A stretch of DNA of 64,000 nucleotides, from the NCBI RefSeq assembly GCF_005298075.1, contig NZ_SZZH01000001.1, positions 1 to 64,000 on the forward strand. Reading direction: 5' to 3'. Below, piece after piece: positions 33,944 through 42,086 of this stretch. Position 1 is the stretch's first letter, and each line of letters begins with the position of its first letter. The position numbers and the translations under genes were made by a program. The notes beneath the pieces were generated by a model. It was given only the letters and a program-made list of their open reading frames with translations. It made no database searches and was not told where the DNA came from. This DNA comes from Nakamurella flava. GTDB taxonomy: Bacteria; Actinomycetota; Actinomycetes; Mycobacteriales; Nakamurellaceae.

Positions 33944-34747
33944 TCAAGGGCAACGAGTCTCACCGGCGGGGCGGGTCAGCAACCGGTCCAGCACCGCCCG
34001 CCACTGGGGCCTCCGGGGTCCGGCCGGTCCGAGCAGTTTCATCGACGTCTCGACGACGGCCCAGTCGCGGGCGCGGTCGGCGTCCAGGCCGCCCACGCGC
34101 GCGACGACGTCGAGTAGAGCCAGGGGATCGGCCTCCGGCCAACGACCCCACAGGAGGGCCGCGGTGCCGAACTCCGCCTCGACGGCCACCGGATGGGGGT
34201 CGATGACCAACCACGGCATCCGTTCGCCGGCCAGCACGTTCCGGTAGTGCAGGTCGGCGTTGACCAGGACGGGTGGGCCCAGGCAGTCACGCAGTCGGCG
34301 GCACCGGTCGGCGGCGTCGACGAAGAGGCGGTCCGCGGTCGACCGCCTCCGCAGCGAGTCCTCCCATCGCGCGAGAAGGGCTCGGCCGTCGGGGATGTCG
34401 GCCGAAGCCGGGCGGATCAACCGGGCCCGCAGCTCGGCCGCGACGACGATGGCGTCCGCCACGGGCAGCACGTCGAGGGTGCGGCGGGCGTCGAGACGTT
34501 CCAGGAGGCTGACGTTCTCGCTGGCATCGTGCCGGAGCAGCTCCACGGCTCCGTCGCCGCGCCAGATTCGCAGGGCGGCCCCGGCGGCGGCGTCGTCACC
34601 ATCCGGACGGCCGAGGCGAAGCACTGCCGGCCGTCCGCGACCCGTCCGCACCGGCAGTACCAGGGCGGTGTTGCCGCGGACCCGCGTTCCGTCCGGCACC
34701 AGCTCCCAGCGGCGGCACCAGGTCGCGAGACGGTCGGAAGCAGCCAT
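33944..34747 (-). CDS. Aminoglycoside/hydroxyurea phosphotransferase-like kinase (APH(6) type)
   Basis: 267 residues, ATG 34747 without a strong ribosome site. The fold is of the APH(6)/hydroxyurea-kinase family: VLRLGRPDGDDAAAGAALRIW with a shortened N-lobe, NVSLLERLDARRTL, then VLVNADLHYRNVLAGE and WLVIDPHPVAVEAEFGTA. The catalytic loop is usually HGDLHxxN; here it reads NADLHYRN, keeping Asp and Asn but not His-Gly. DPHP is the metal-binding DxxP-type motif. A resistance function should not be assumed; many chromosomal relatives have unknown substrates. Confidence 0.82.
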   Translation of the reverse strand: MAASDRLATWCRRWELVPDGTRVRGNTALVLPVRTGRGRPAVLRLGRPDGDDAAAGAALRIWRGDGAVELLRHDASENVSLLERLDARRTLDVLPVADAIVVAAELRARLIRPASADIPDGRALLARWEDSLRRRSTADRLFVDAADRCRRLRDCLGPPVLVNADLHYRNVLAGERMPWLVIDPHPVAVEAEFGTAALLWGRWPEADPLALLDVVARVGGLDADRARDWAVVETSMKLLGPAGPRRPQWRAVLDRLLTRPAGETRCP

Positions 34748-34895
34748 CCCGACAGTGTCGGGTACCGATGTGACGGTGTGAATGAGGTCTCAGCGTCCGC
34801 GGCCACATCCGGTCCATGCGCAGGAGTAGCGTTTTTGGCGTCAGGGACACGAGGCCTGGGCGCGATGGTGCTGCCAGTTCCCTGACGAGGCAGAT

Positions 34896-34913
34896 GCGGA
34901 CGTGGACGTCCGC
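34896..34913. promoter_or_regulatory. Dyad upstream of the repeat-peptide gene
   Basis: GCGGACG-TGGA-CGTCCGC is a perfect 7-bp inverted repeat, 72 bp before the ATG of the repeat protein. It may be an operator or a leader stem-loop. No promoter boxes could be fixed. Confidence 0.3.
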
Positions 34914-34984
34914 TGTGCGAGACGCCGCCGTCCCCGATCTGCCCCTCCCTCTTCTGCACAGCCGCTCTCCTGGTGGAGGTTTTC

Positions 34985-35239
34985 ATGAGCAACGTCCTTT
35001 TCGCCGATGCCCCCGTCGCGACCCCGGTCGCCGACATCCGTACTGCCCCCGCGCCGCGGCCGGCCCGGGCCGCCGTCGCCGCTCACCGGCCCAGCGCCTA
35101 CCTGCGGGCGATCGACCCCTCGTTCGGTGCCCCGACGACGGGCCCGAGCGCCTACCTGCGAGCGATCGATCCCTCGCTGGCCGCTCCCCGCACCGGCGGC
35201 AGCGCCTACCTGCGGGCGATCGCCGGCTCCGCCCGCTGA
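34985..35239 (+). CDS. Small protein with three 18-residue SAYLRAI repeats
   Basis: 84 residues, ATG 34985 with TGGAGG at a good distance. The N-terminal 36 residues are Ala/Pro-rich (MSNVLFADAPVATPVADIRT and onward) without a clear signal peptide. Three tandem units then start at Ser37, Ser55 and Ser73: SAYLRAIDPS plus FGAPTTGP, SAYLRAIDPS plus LAAPRTGG, and a terminal SAYLRAI-AGSAR. The protein ends in Arg. I recognise no family. A leader followed by repeated near-identical cores is the pattern of multi-core precursor peptides, but no modification enzyme is adjacent. It could also be a repeat-type binding protein. It is convergent with a giant SARP-type regulator. Confidence 0.7.
   Translation: MSNVLFADAPVATPVADIRTAPAPRPARAAVAAHRPSAYLRAIDPSFGAPTTGPSAYLRAIDPSLAAPRTGGSAYLRAIAGSAR
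35093..35235 (+). repeat. 54-bp tandem repeat, three units (last truncated)
   Basis: Units begin with AGCGCCTACCTGCG at 35093, 35147 and 35201, an exact 54-bp (18-codon) period. The first 22-24 bases are nearly identical in all units; the linkers differ. The third unit ends early at the stop codon. Synonymous differences (GCGGGC versus GCGAGC, GAC versus GAT) show the copies are not a very recent duplication. Confidence 0.85.
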
Positions 35240-35246
35240 TCACCCA

Positions 35247-35302
35247 CCGGCCGACATCATCGGCCGGACAGCCAGTTCCGGCGGTGGGCGCCACAGGCGC
35301 CC
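35247..35302. terminator. Twin hairpins between repeat protein and SARP gene
   Basis: CCGGCCGA (35247-35254)/TCGGCCGG (35260-35267) and GGGCGCC (35286-35292)/GGCGCCC (35296-35302) are perfect stems with 5-nt and 3-nt loops. They fill the gap between two convergent genes and likely terminate both. Confidence 0.65.
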
Positions 35303-35318
35303 GCCGCCGTCGGCGTCC

Positions 35319-38300
35319 TCAGAAGCCGTACCGCGAGCGGAAGTCGGCCAGTCGCTGGGCCGCCAGCGGGATGGCCCACTGCTCACACAGCCGCTGGGCA
35401 TCGTCGGCATGCCGCGCCGCGACCGCCCGCTCGCCGGTGGTGGCAGCGGCCACCGCGAGATAGGTGTCGATCGGGCCCATCGCCGAACTGGCTCCCGCGG
35501 CGGCCGGGGTCCCCGCCTGCTCCGCCAGTCGACCATAGACACCAGCAGCCAGGTCGACATCGCCCAGTGCGGCGGCGATCTCGGCAATCTGGGCATCCAG
35601 CGACGATCGCATCCAGGTGTCCTTCGGCCGGGGAACACCGCGAGTGCGCAGGTGCAGGTCCGCCTCGTCCCGTCGCCCCGTGCGGACCAGCATCCACAAC
35701 AGGGTGGTGTGCATCGGCAGGTGCGAATGCTCGGCCATCGCGGCGAAGGCGTCCACCGTCTCCGGTCTGATGTCGTCGGTGATCATCTGCAGGACCAGCG
35801 CCGTGGACGCCGGCGCGGTGGCCTTGTGGGGCATGGAGGTCATCTCCATCAGCTGCGCCGACGCCGCCGTGAGTTCCCACGCCCGGGCCACGTCGCCCTG
35901 TAGGGCCAGCCAGGGTGCTTCCAGCCATCCCAGGGCGACCAGCGGCGAGGTCAGGGAGTGCGCTTGACACACCTCGCGGCCGCGGCGGATCTGCTCCCAC
36001 ATCACGTCGATCCGCCCCGTCTCGCCGGCCGCGGCGGCCAACAGGTACCGGGCGATGGCCAGGTGTCGCGCCTCCCCGGTCCGCTCGGCCGCGGCGACCG
36101 CCTCCCGGGCCAACCCGAAGCGTTCCTCCCGGGTGCCGGGACGCCAGGTCGCCTGGAAGGCGGCGGTCATCGCCCAGACCAGCAGGTCGGGTTCGTCCAG
36201 TCGCCGGGCCACGGCCAGACCCTGTTCGACCAGCGCGGCCCGTTCCTGCGGGGCGTCGGCGTAGTACAGCTCGGACGCCAATGCCAGCATCACCCGGCAG
36301 CCCAGCTCGGACTCCCGAGACGGCAGCTCGCGCAGGCAGTGTCGCAGCGCATCGACGATGCGGGGCTCGACCGTGTCGAACACCCGGGGCAGCCAGACGG
36401 CCGCCTCGATGGTGCCGATGGCGGCCCGTGCGGCCCGCTCGACGTCGCCCCGGGCGGCAGCAGTGTCGTAGGCGGCGAGCAGTGCCTCGTCCAGCCCATC
36501 CTGGTCGGCCCGCCACCGGCACACGTCGGCCCGTTGCATGTGCAGGTCGTAACGTTGCTGGTCGGTCGCCAGCGGGTCGGTGGCAGCCGCGAGGGTGGCG
36601 TCGCGGAGCAGGGCCGCCGCCTCGTCCCAGGCGCGCAGAGCCGCCGCATCGGCCGCCACTGCGGCTGCGGCCCGCCACGCCCGGCCCGCGTAGAGAGGTC
36701 CCGCGGCGATCCAGTGCCGGACCGCCTCGGATCGGGCGGTCGCCGGGTCCAGTGTGTGGCCCTCTTCCAGGGCCTTGGCCACCGCGGCGTGGTGGCGGCT
36801 GCGGCGGGTCAGCGGGAGCGACGACACCACCGCGTCCCGGACCAGCGCGTGCGCGAAAGCGTAGCGAGCTGCGTCGATCTCGGCGATCAGCCCCGCGGTC
36901 ACCGCCGGTTCCATCGCCTCCAGGACGACATCGGGTTCCTGACCGGTGACGGCGGACAGCAGCAGGGCGTCGAAACGCTGACCCACGACCGCGGCCGCCA
37001 GCGTGGTCTCACGGCTCGGCGCCGGCAACTGCTGCAGCCGCGACCGCACGACATCGCCCACGGAGGTGGGGATATCGCCCGTCGCACCGCCCTGCCGGCT
37101 CAGGCGGATCAGTTCGGTGACGAAGAACGCGTTCCCTTTGGTGCGTGCCCACAGGTCGTCGGCCGATCGCTTGACCGGGGTCTCCTCGAGACCGGGAGAA
37201 GTGGCGCGCAGCAACGCCTCGATGTCCGGGGGACGCAGCCCGGCCAGATCCAGGCGGAGGGCGTCGTGACGCGCCAGGGACTCACCGAGCACGGCCAGCG
37301 GTGGTGCCGGGTCCGGCACCGGCCGTCGGCCGAGGACGACGGCCAGACGCGCGGTGCGGCAGCGGTCGACCACGTGCTGCAGCAGCGACAGGGTCGACGG
37401 GTCCGCCCAATGGAGGTCGTCGAGCACCACCACCAGCGGGGTCGTCCCGGCCGCCTCACGAAGCCGGACCACCACCGCCTCCCACCAGCGGAACCGGGTT
37501 CCCTCGTCGGCCGGGTCGTCGTCAAGGAAAGGCGTGACGACATCGAGATCCGGCAGCGGGTTCGGACTGAGACCGTCTGCGGTAGTGGCGGTGTCGAGCT
37601 GGCTGAGCAGCCGCCGCCACGGCCACAGAGGGGGCGCCCCGGAGTCCGCCGAGCAGGTCGCCGTCACGACCGTCATTCCCGCGACCCGGGCGCGGGTGGT
37701 CAGTGCGTCGATCAACCGGGTCTTCCCGATCCCGGCCTCGCCCACGATCAGCGCGGCGGTGGTCCTCCCGGACGTCGCCCGTCGCAGCACCACGTCCAGC
37801 TCGGCCAGTTCGGGGTCACGGCCGACGAGGGGCCAATCATGGGCCGTGTCGTCCGTTCGGTCCGGTGGTGCGGCGACGGCGTCCACCGGCGGTCGGGTCG
37901 ACACTGTGATCGGCATCGCCAGCTGCCAGTGCAGTCTCTCGTCCTGTCGGAGAACGGCGGTCTCGACGTCCTGCAGGCCCGGCCCCGGGTCGATCCCGAG
38001 TTCGTCGGCCAGGGCCCTGCGGATGCGGCGGATGGTGTCCAAGGCGTCGCCCTGTCGACCGGCCCGGGCCAGGGCCAGGGCCGTCAGCGCCCACAACGGC
38101 TCGCGGACCGGGTGATCGGGCAGTAACGGCAGGAGCGCGTCGGCCACCGGGCCGTTCTCCCCGGCCGCCATCCGCAGCAACGCGAGGTCCTCGACGGCGA
38201 CCAGGCGCAGACCCTCCAGCCGGGCTCGCTCCGCGATCACCCGGTCGTCGTCGGGCACATCGAGGAACGGGGTGTCCCGCCACAGATCGAGCAACTCCGT

Positions 38301-38744
38301 CAGGCGCGCCCGCAGCTCGCCGGCCACTGTTCCGGAGATCCCCGGCGGCAGGGTCGGCAGGCCGGATGTGGGGCGGGTCAGCTGGGCGTGGACGGCCGGT
38401 ACCCCGGTGGCGAAGCGGCGGGAGTCGATGGAGTCGGTCGGCAGGTGCAGGGCGTAACCGGCCGGGGACGTGACGAGGACGGTGGCCGGGGTGCGGGCCG
38501 CCCGTCCCGGCTCCAGGATCTGCCGCAGCTTGGCCACGTAGGTCTGCAGCGACGGCAGCGCTGCCGCCGGACTGCGGTCCGGCCACACCGTCCCGGCGAG
38601 CCGTTCGGCGGAGATGGGCCGACCGCCCAGCAGGGCCAGCACCCCCAGCAGGGCCCGCGGTTTCGGGCCGCCGACGTCCGCGGGCGCCCCCGATCCGGGC
38701 TCGCCCCGCCAGACGGTGAGTGCACCGAGGTCGGCAATCCGCAT
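35319..38744 (-). CDS. Large SARP/AfsR-type regulator: winged helix, BTAD, AAA ATPase and TPR-like repeats
   Basis: 1141 residues, ATG at 38744. An OmpR-like winged helix (about 1-98) contains RALLGVLALLGGRPISAERLAG and LQTYVAKLRQILEPG. A BTAD region follows (about 98-265: REPLWALTALALARAGRQGDAL). The AAA/NACHT-like module has Walker A LIVGEAGIGKTRLIDAL (about 335), VVVLDDLHWADPSTLSLLQHV and a RLDLAGLRPPDIEALL sensor region. The rest is Ala/Leu-rich helical repeat resembling TPRs. No C-terminal LuxR HTH is seen. Such regulators activate secondary-metabolite or stress genes on ATP and ligand binding. The nearest candidate target is the convergent repeat-protein gene. Confidence 0.9.
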   Translation of the reverse strand: MRIADLGALTVWRGEPGSGAPADVGGPKPRALLGVLALLGGRPISAERLAGTVWPDRSPAAALPSLQTYVAKLRQILEPGRAARTPATVLVTSPAGYALHLPTDSIDSRRFATGVPAVHAQLTRPTSGLPTLPPGISGTVAGELRARLTELLDLWRDTPFLDVPDDDRVIAERARLEGLRLVAVEDLALLRMAAGENGPVADALLPLLPDHPVREPLWALTALALARAGRQGDALDTIRRIRRALADELGIDPGPGLQDVETAVLRQDERLHWQLAMPITVSTRPPVDAVAAPPDRTDDTAHDWPLVGRDPELAELDVVLRRATSGRTTAALIVGEAGIGKTRLIDALTTRARVAGMTVVTATCSADSGAPPLWPWRRLLSQLDTATTADGLSPNPLPDLDVVTPFLDDDPADEGTRFRWWEAVVVRLREAAGTTPLVVVLDDLHWADPSTLSLLQHVVDRCRTARLAVVLGRRPVPDPAPPLAVLGESLARHDALRLDLAGLRPPDIEALLRATSPGLEETPVKRSADDLWARTKGNAFFVTELIRLSRQGGATGDIPTSVGDVVRSRLQQLPAPSRETTLAAAVVGQRFDALLLSAVTGQEPDVVLEAMEPAVTAGLIAEIDAARYAFAHALVRDAVVSSLPLTRRSRHHAAVAKALEEGHTLDPATARSEAVRHWIAAGPLYAGRAWRAAAAVAADAAALRAWDEAAALLRDATLAAATDPLATDQQRYDLHMQRADVCRWRADQDGLDEALLAAYDTAAARGDVERAARAAIGTIEAAVWLPRVFDTVEPRIVDALRHCLRELPSRESELGCRVMLALASELYYADAPQERAALVEQGLAVARRLDEPDLLVWAMTAAFQATWRPGTREERFGLAREAVAAAERTGEARHLAIARYLLAAAAGETGRIDVMWEQIRRGREVCQAHSLTSPLVALGWLEAPWLALQGDVARAWELTAASAQLMEMTSMPHKATAPASTALVLQMITDDIRPETVDAFAAMAEHSHLPMHTTLLWMLVRTGRRDEADLHLRTRGVPRPKDTWMRSSLDAQIAEIAAALGDVDLAAGVYGRLAEQAGTPAAAGASSAMGPIDTYLAVAAATTGERAVAARHADDAQRLCEQWAIPLAAQRLADFRSRYGF

Positions 38745-38794
38745 GAGTGCACGCTAAACGGTCAGGTTGGCCGCGCCGGGGCGGAAACGGGTTC

Positions 38795-39496
38795 TCAGTC
38801 GGTCAGCAACGATCGGAGGAAGCCGGCCACGTCCATCACCTCGGCCGGGGCCACACTGTGCCCCATCCCCGGATAGGTCCGTTCGGTGAGAGCGGTGTGG
38901 GCGCGCAGGAAGTCGACCGCCCATTGCCGGGCCACCGCCGGCACCCGTGGATCGGCCGGGTCGTACCCGACGAAGGCGGGGATGCCGTGGCCGGCCGTCG
39001 TCCGCACTGCCAGTTCGGCGTCTCCGGGTTCGACGGTGTCGTACAGGTAGCCGCTGAGCCCCACCAGCCCGGTGATCAGTGCGGGATGCCGGCGCAGCAC
39101 GGTGATGGCGGTGCACATGCCCTGGGAGAACCCGGCGACCACCACCGGACCGCGGGGCGCGGCGTGGGTGCGGATGGCATCGGCGACCCGGTCGGCGACC
39201 AGCGCGATGTCCGCGGCCGGTGGCTGTTCCATCAGCGGGCCCGGGAACCAGGCCGATCCGCCGGCCAGTCGCCGTTCGGTGGCCGGGAAGGATCCGCGGA
39301 CGGCCAGGACCCGGGCGCTGACGCCGGGCAGGAACATCTGCAGGGCCGGGGCGAGGGCGAGCATGTGTCCCTCGTGTGAGCCGTAGCCGTGCAGCAGGAC
39401 CAGCAGCGGCGTGGCGGGATCGTCCGCCGCGCGGGCCGGCCCGAGCCAGGTGGTGCGGCTGACAGGTCTGGCCGGAACCGGCGGGGGGACGCTCAT
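38795..39496 (-). CDS. Alpha/beta hydrolase, phospholipase/carboxylesterase family
   Basis: 233 residues from ATG 39496; a GTG three codons upstream (39505) is possible. It has LLVLLHGYGSHEGHMLALAP for the oxyanion region, the nucleophile elbow VVVAGFSQGMC, an acidic segment AFVGYDPADPRVP, and the catalytic His in TYPGMGHSVAP, as in YpfH/acyl-protein thioesterase-like esterases. It is a small cytosolic enzyme with no signal peptide. It lies 50 bp upstream of the SARP gene start on the same strand and may be co-transcribed with it. Confidence 0.88.
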   Translation of the reverse strand: MSVPPPVPARPVSRTTWLGPARAADDPATPLLVLLHGYGSHEGHMLALAPALQMFLPGVSARVLAVRGSFPATERRLAGGSAWFPGPLMEQPPAADIALVADRVADAIRTHAAPRGPVVVAGFSQGMCTAITVLRRHPALITGLVGLSGYLYDTVEPGDAELAVRTTAGHGIPAFVGYDPADPRVPAVARQWAVDFLRAHTALTERTYPGMGHSVAPAEVMDVAGFLRSLLTD

Positions 39497-39559
39497 CCGC
39501 GCCACGGTAGGCGCGACGGGCGATCAGGACGCCGGCCCGCTTCGTCTGCAGTCCCGGAG

Positions 39560-40072
39560 TCAGGTCCCGACCGACGTCCGGGCCACCCGGCCCTGCTCCA
39601 CGGTCTGCCGCACGGCACACACCGCGGTGCCGAGGATGGGCCAAATCGGCCACGGGTACCAGGCGCCCGTCGGGATGCCCACGGCGACCCAGATGGCGAT
39701 CAGCAGTGTGGCCAGGGCGGCCCAGCGGACCCAGGCGTCGGTCACCGGCCGAACGGCCCGGCCGGGCGGACCTGCCGGGCGGTGCGGCCGGGGGTCGATC
39801 TGCAGCGACCCCGCGACCAGCGGCGCCGTCGGCGGTGACCAGGCGGACAGGCCCGGGGAGCCGACGCCGGCGGACGGCAGGTCCGCCAGCAGGAAGTGGA
39901 GGTCGTCCGCCGTCCGGGCGCGGAACGCCGCCTGCACGCGATCGTCGAACTCGGCCAGGGTCAGCTCGCCCAGCCCGACGGCTCGCGTGAGTCGGTCCTG
40001 GGTGCGGGCGCGGTCGGCGTCGCCCACCAGGAGCGCGGGCGATGTCGGCTGTGGGCGTGAGGGTGTGGTCAT
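39560..40072 (-). CDS. DUF1707 / two-transmembrane domain protein
   Basis: 170 residues, ATG 40072 with GGGGAGG at about 7 nt. Residues about 12-65 are DUF1707 (LVGDADRARTQDRLTRAVGLGELTLAEFDDRV), a small helical domain common in actinobacteria. A Pro-rich linker and two predicted membrane helices follow (WAALATLLIAIWVAVGI and the WPIWPILGTAVCAV segment). It is divergent from a TetR gene through a region with two near-identical palindromes, so it is probably the regulator's target. Function is unknown; membrane-stress or envelope roles are typical guesses. Confidence 0.85.
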   Translation of the reverse strand: MTTPSRPQPTSPALLVGDADRARTQDRLTRAVGLGELTLAEFDDRVQAAFRARTADDLHFLLADLPSAGVGSPGLSAWSPPTAPLVAGSLQIDPRPHRPAGPPGRAVRPVTDAWVRWAALATLLIAIWVAVGIPTGAWYPWPIWPILGTAVCAVRQTVEQGRVARTSVGT

Positions 40073-40117
40073 GATGGGCCTCCCCGTTCCGTCCGGACCG
40101 GAGCCCGGGACGGCTAC

Positions 40118-40166
40118 TTGACACTGTCAACCCCGTCAGTGTGGGCGCGCCGTATGACAGTGTCAA
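40118..40166. promoter_or_regulatory. Pair of TetR-type operator palindromes
   Basis: TTGACACTGTCAA (40118-40130) is a perfect 13-bp palindrome. ATGACAGTGTCAA (40154-40166) shares its TGACA-N-TGTCA core. Centres are 36 bp apart, between the divergent DUF1707 and TetR genes. The first contains TTGACA, so binding there could block a -35 element. Strong candidate operators for the adjacent TetR protein. Confidence 0.7.
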
Positions 40167-40215
40167 GGGGCCATCGGGGATGATTCTCGGAACGGTCCGC
40201 CGGGAGGGAGATCCG

Positions 40216-40827
40216 ATGACCCAGGTCGACGACGACGGGGGCGCCCGCGCCCGGCTACTCGCGGCCACCCACGCCGAACTCGCCGACCACGGTCGCGCGG
40301 CGGTGAGCCTGCGGGCCGTCGCCCGCCGCGCCGGGGTGTCCCACGCGGCCCCGCAGTACCACTTCGGCGACCGGGCCGGGCTGCTGACGGCGGCCGCGGC
40401 CGACGGGTTCCGGGCGCTGGGCGATGCGCTGGAGCAGGCGTCGGACGGGTCGCATCCGGTGTCGGTCGACCGGCTGGGACAGGCGTACGTGGCGTTCGGC
40501 TGCGCCCACCCGGCGCTGTTCGATCTGATGTTCCGGCCCGGGGAGCTGCGCGGTGACGACCCGGAGTTGCGCAACGCCAAACGCCGGGCGCTGGAGGCGT
40601 TGCGCCGCGCGGTCCAGGCCCAGGACCCGATGGCTCCCGCGGAGGTCGTCGCCGACCGGACCCTGGCCAGTTGGGGCTTCGTCCACGGTCTGGTCGTCCT
40701 CGCCCTCGCGGGAGCGCTCACCGACGCAGCCGGGGCGCTCGGGCCGAACGCTGATGCCGCCGACGCCGCGGCGTTGGCCGGCCGTCTGGTCGTCGCCTAT
40801 CCGGGACCGGTGACCGAACCGGGGTGA
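40216..40827 (+). CDS. TetR-family transcriptional regulator
   Basis: 203 residues from ATG 40216 with GGGAGGGAG. The HTH is ARLLAATHAELADHGRAAVSLRAVARRAGVSHAAPQYHFGDRAGL (about 12-56, strong TetR pattern). The C-terminal half has FGCAHPALFDLMFRPGELR and ALEALRRAVQA, as in the WHG-domain TetR group (TetR_C_33). It is divergent from the DUF1707 gene across two TGACA-N-TGTCA palindromes, which it likely binds to repress that gene and itself. Confidence 0.92.
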   Translation: MTQVDDDGGARARLLAATHAELADHGRAAVSLRAVARRAGVSHAAPQYHFGDRAGLLTAAAADGFRALGDALEQASDGSHPVSVDRLGQAYVAFGCAHPALFDLMFRPGELRGDDPELRNAKRRALEALRRAVQAQDPMAPAEVVADRTLASWGFVHGLVVLALAGALTDAAGALGPNADAADAAALAGRLVVAYPGPVTEPG

Positions 40828-40834
40828 CCCGTCG

Positions 40835-42019
40835 TCACCCCCGGGCGACGGCCCTGACCTGTTCCGCGACCGCCGGGTCGGCCCACCCGGCGAGTTGGTA
40901 GCCGCCGTCGAGAACCCTGGCACACGGGCCGGTCTCGAGGGCGAGGAACGGGTACCCGGGTTGCGGCACGCCCTCCCACTCGGTCACCGGCGAGGCCAGC
41001 ACGAGGTGGGTGTCGCCCTCGGCGGTGCCGGCCCACGGGTCGGCCGGGGTGCACCCGGGTCGGTCGGCCGGCTGGGTTCGGGTGACCGACGCGATCAGCC
41101 GGTCCCGCAGCGCGGCGTCGACGGTGCCCTGAGCGACCAGGTCCAGCGTCCCCGGCTCGGCCGGCGGACCGGCGGGGCCGTAGAGGCACGCCGCGGCGCC
41201 GCTGTCCGCCGCCTCCGGGGGCACGGTCAGTGGCGCCGCGTTCGCCGGTGGTTGGGTGAGCCCGTCACCGCTGATGACGCCGACCTTCTCCTCCTGCGGC
41301 CGGCAGCTCGAGGTGAGCTCCGCATCGGTCTGCAGGCGTTCGGTCCGCCAACGGTTCTCGGCCGATTGACCGGTGACCACACCGCCCAGCACTTCGAGGA
41401 CGTCCCGCTGCGGGTGGCAGGGATCCCGCGGGACCGAAGCATTCAGCCGTCGGCCGTCCATCGTCTCGACGGTCACCGCGGGCGTCTCGATGTGGATCAG
41501 CGAGCAGGCGGTGTCCGGTTCCGCGACCTCGTCCGGGTGGCGCAGGGCGTCGGCCACGGTGGTCAGGTCCGCCTCCGGAACCCGGTGTTCGCTCGTCACC
41601 CGCCAGGTCCCGTCACCGAGCAGGTAGGCCCACTGCGAATCGCAGACGACGATCCCGGCGACGTCGTCCGTGGCCGACAAGCGGGTGGGGTCGGAAGCCA
41701 TGCCATCGACGCCCGCGCACACGTGGTCGGGCCCGAGGGGGACCGTCGCGTCGATGACCATGACCGGGGGTGCCGCTGCCCGGGCGGCAGCCTCGGCCTC
41801 GGAGACCAAGACGGTCTCGACGGCACCGGGTGGCACCCCGCCGGCCGCGGTGTCCGGGAAGGTGGTCGGCGCCGCCGGGGACGTCGAGGCCGGTGGCGCC
41901 GCCGTCGGCTGACTCCGGGGGAGGGGAGGCGCCGCGCAACCGACCACCACGACGAGGGTGACGCCGAGGGTGGCCGCTGTGGCTGCGGTCACCGCACGGT
42001 TGGATCGACGGGTCGCCAT
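40835..42019 (-). CDS. Putative lipoprotein of unknown function
   Basis: 394 residues, ATG 42019. The N-terminus has a basic stretch, a hydrophobic helix (AATAATLGVTLVVVV) and a lipobox ending in VVVGC, so Cys28 would be lipidated after signal peptidase II cleavage. A Pro/Ser/Thr-rich tether follows. The exported part contains eight or so further cysteines (VCAGVDG, IVVCDSQ, DTACSLIH, PRDPCHP, SSCRP, AACLYG, PGCTP, GPCARV), suggesting disulfides. No enzyme family is recognised. It is convergent with the TetR gene. Confidence 0.75.
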   Translation of the reverse strand: MATRRSNRAVTAATAATLGVTLVVVVGCAAPPLPRSQPTAAPPASTSPAAPTTFPDTAAGGVPPGAVETVLVSEAEAAARAAAPPVMVIDATVPLGPDHVCAGVDGMASDPTRLSATDDVAGIVVCDSQWAYLLGDGTWRVTSEHRVPEADLTTVADALRHPDEVAEPDTACSLIHIETPAVTVETMDGRRLNASVPRDPCHPQRDVLEVLGGVVTGQSAENRWRTERLQTDAELTSSCRPQEEKVGVISGDGLTQPPANAAPLTVPPEAADSGAAACLYGPAGPPAEPGTLDLVAQGTVDAALRDRLIASVTRTQPADRPGCTPADPWAGTAEGDTHLVLASPVTEWEGVPQPGYPFLALETGPCARVLDGGYQLAGWADPAVAEQVRAVARG

Positions 42020-42086
42020 GACCTCAGGACGGTACCGGCCCCCCGCCCGGTTGCAGCGGGCCGGAACCGCCGGCCGCCGGCGTCGA

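Noticed and set aside
35093-35235. Tandem repeat as a CRISPR-like array
   Set aside because: Repeats are in frame within a coding sequence, 54-bp period with no unique spacers of array type.
35958-38126. 722-codon plus-strand frame inside the SARP gene
   Set aside because: Shadow frame with no ribosome site and implausible composition.
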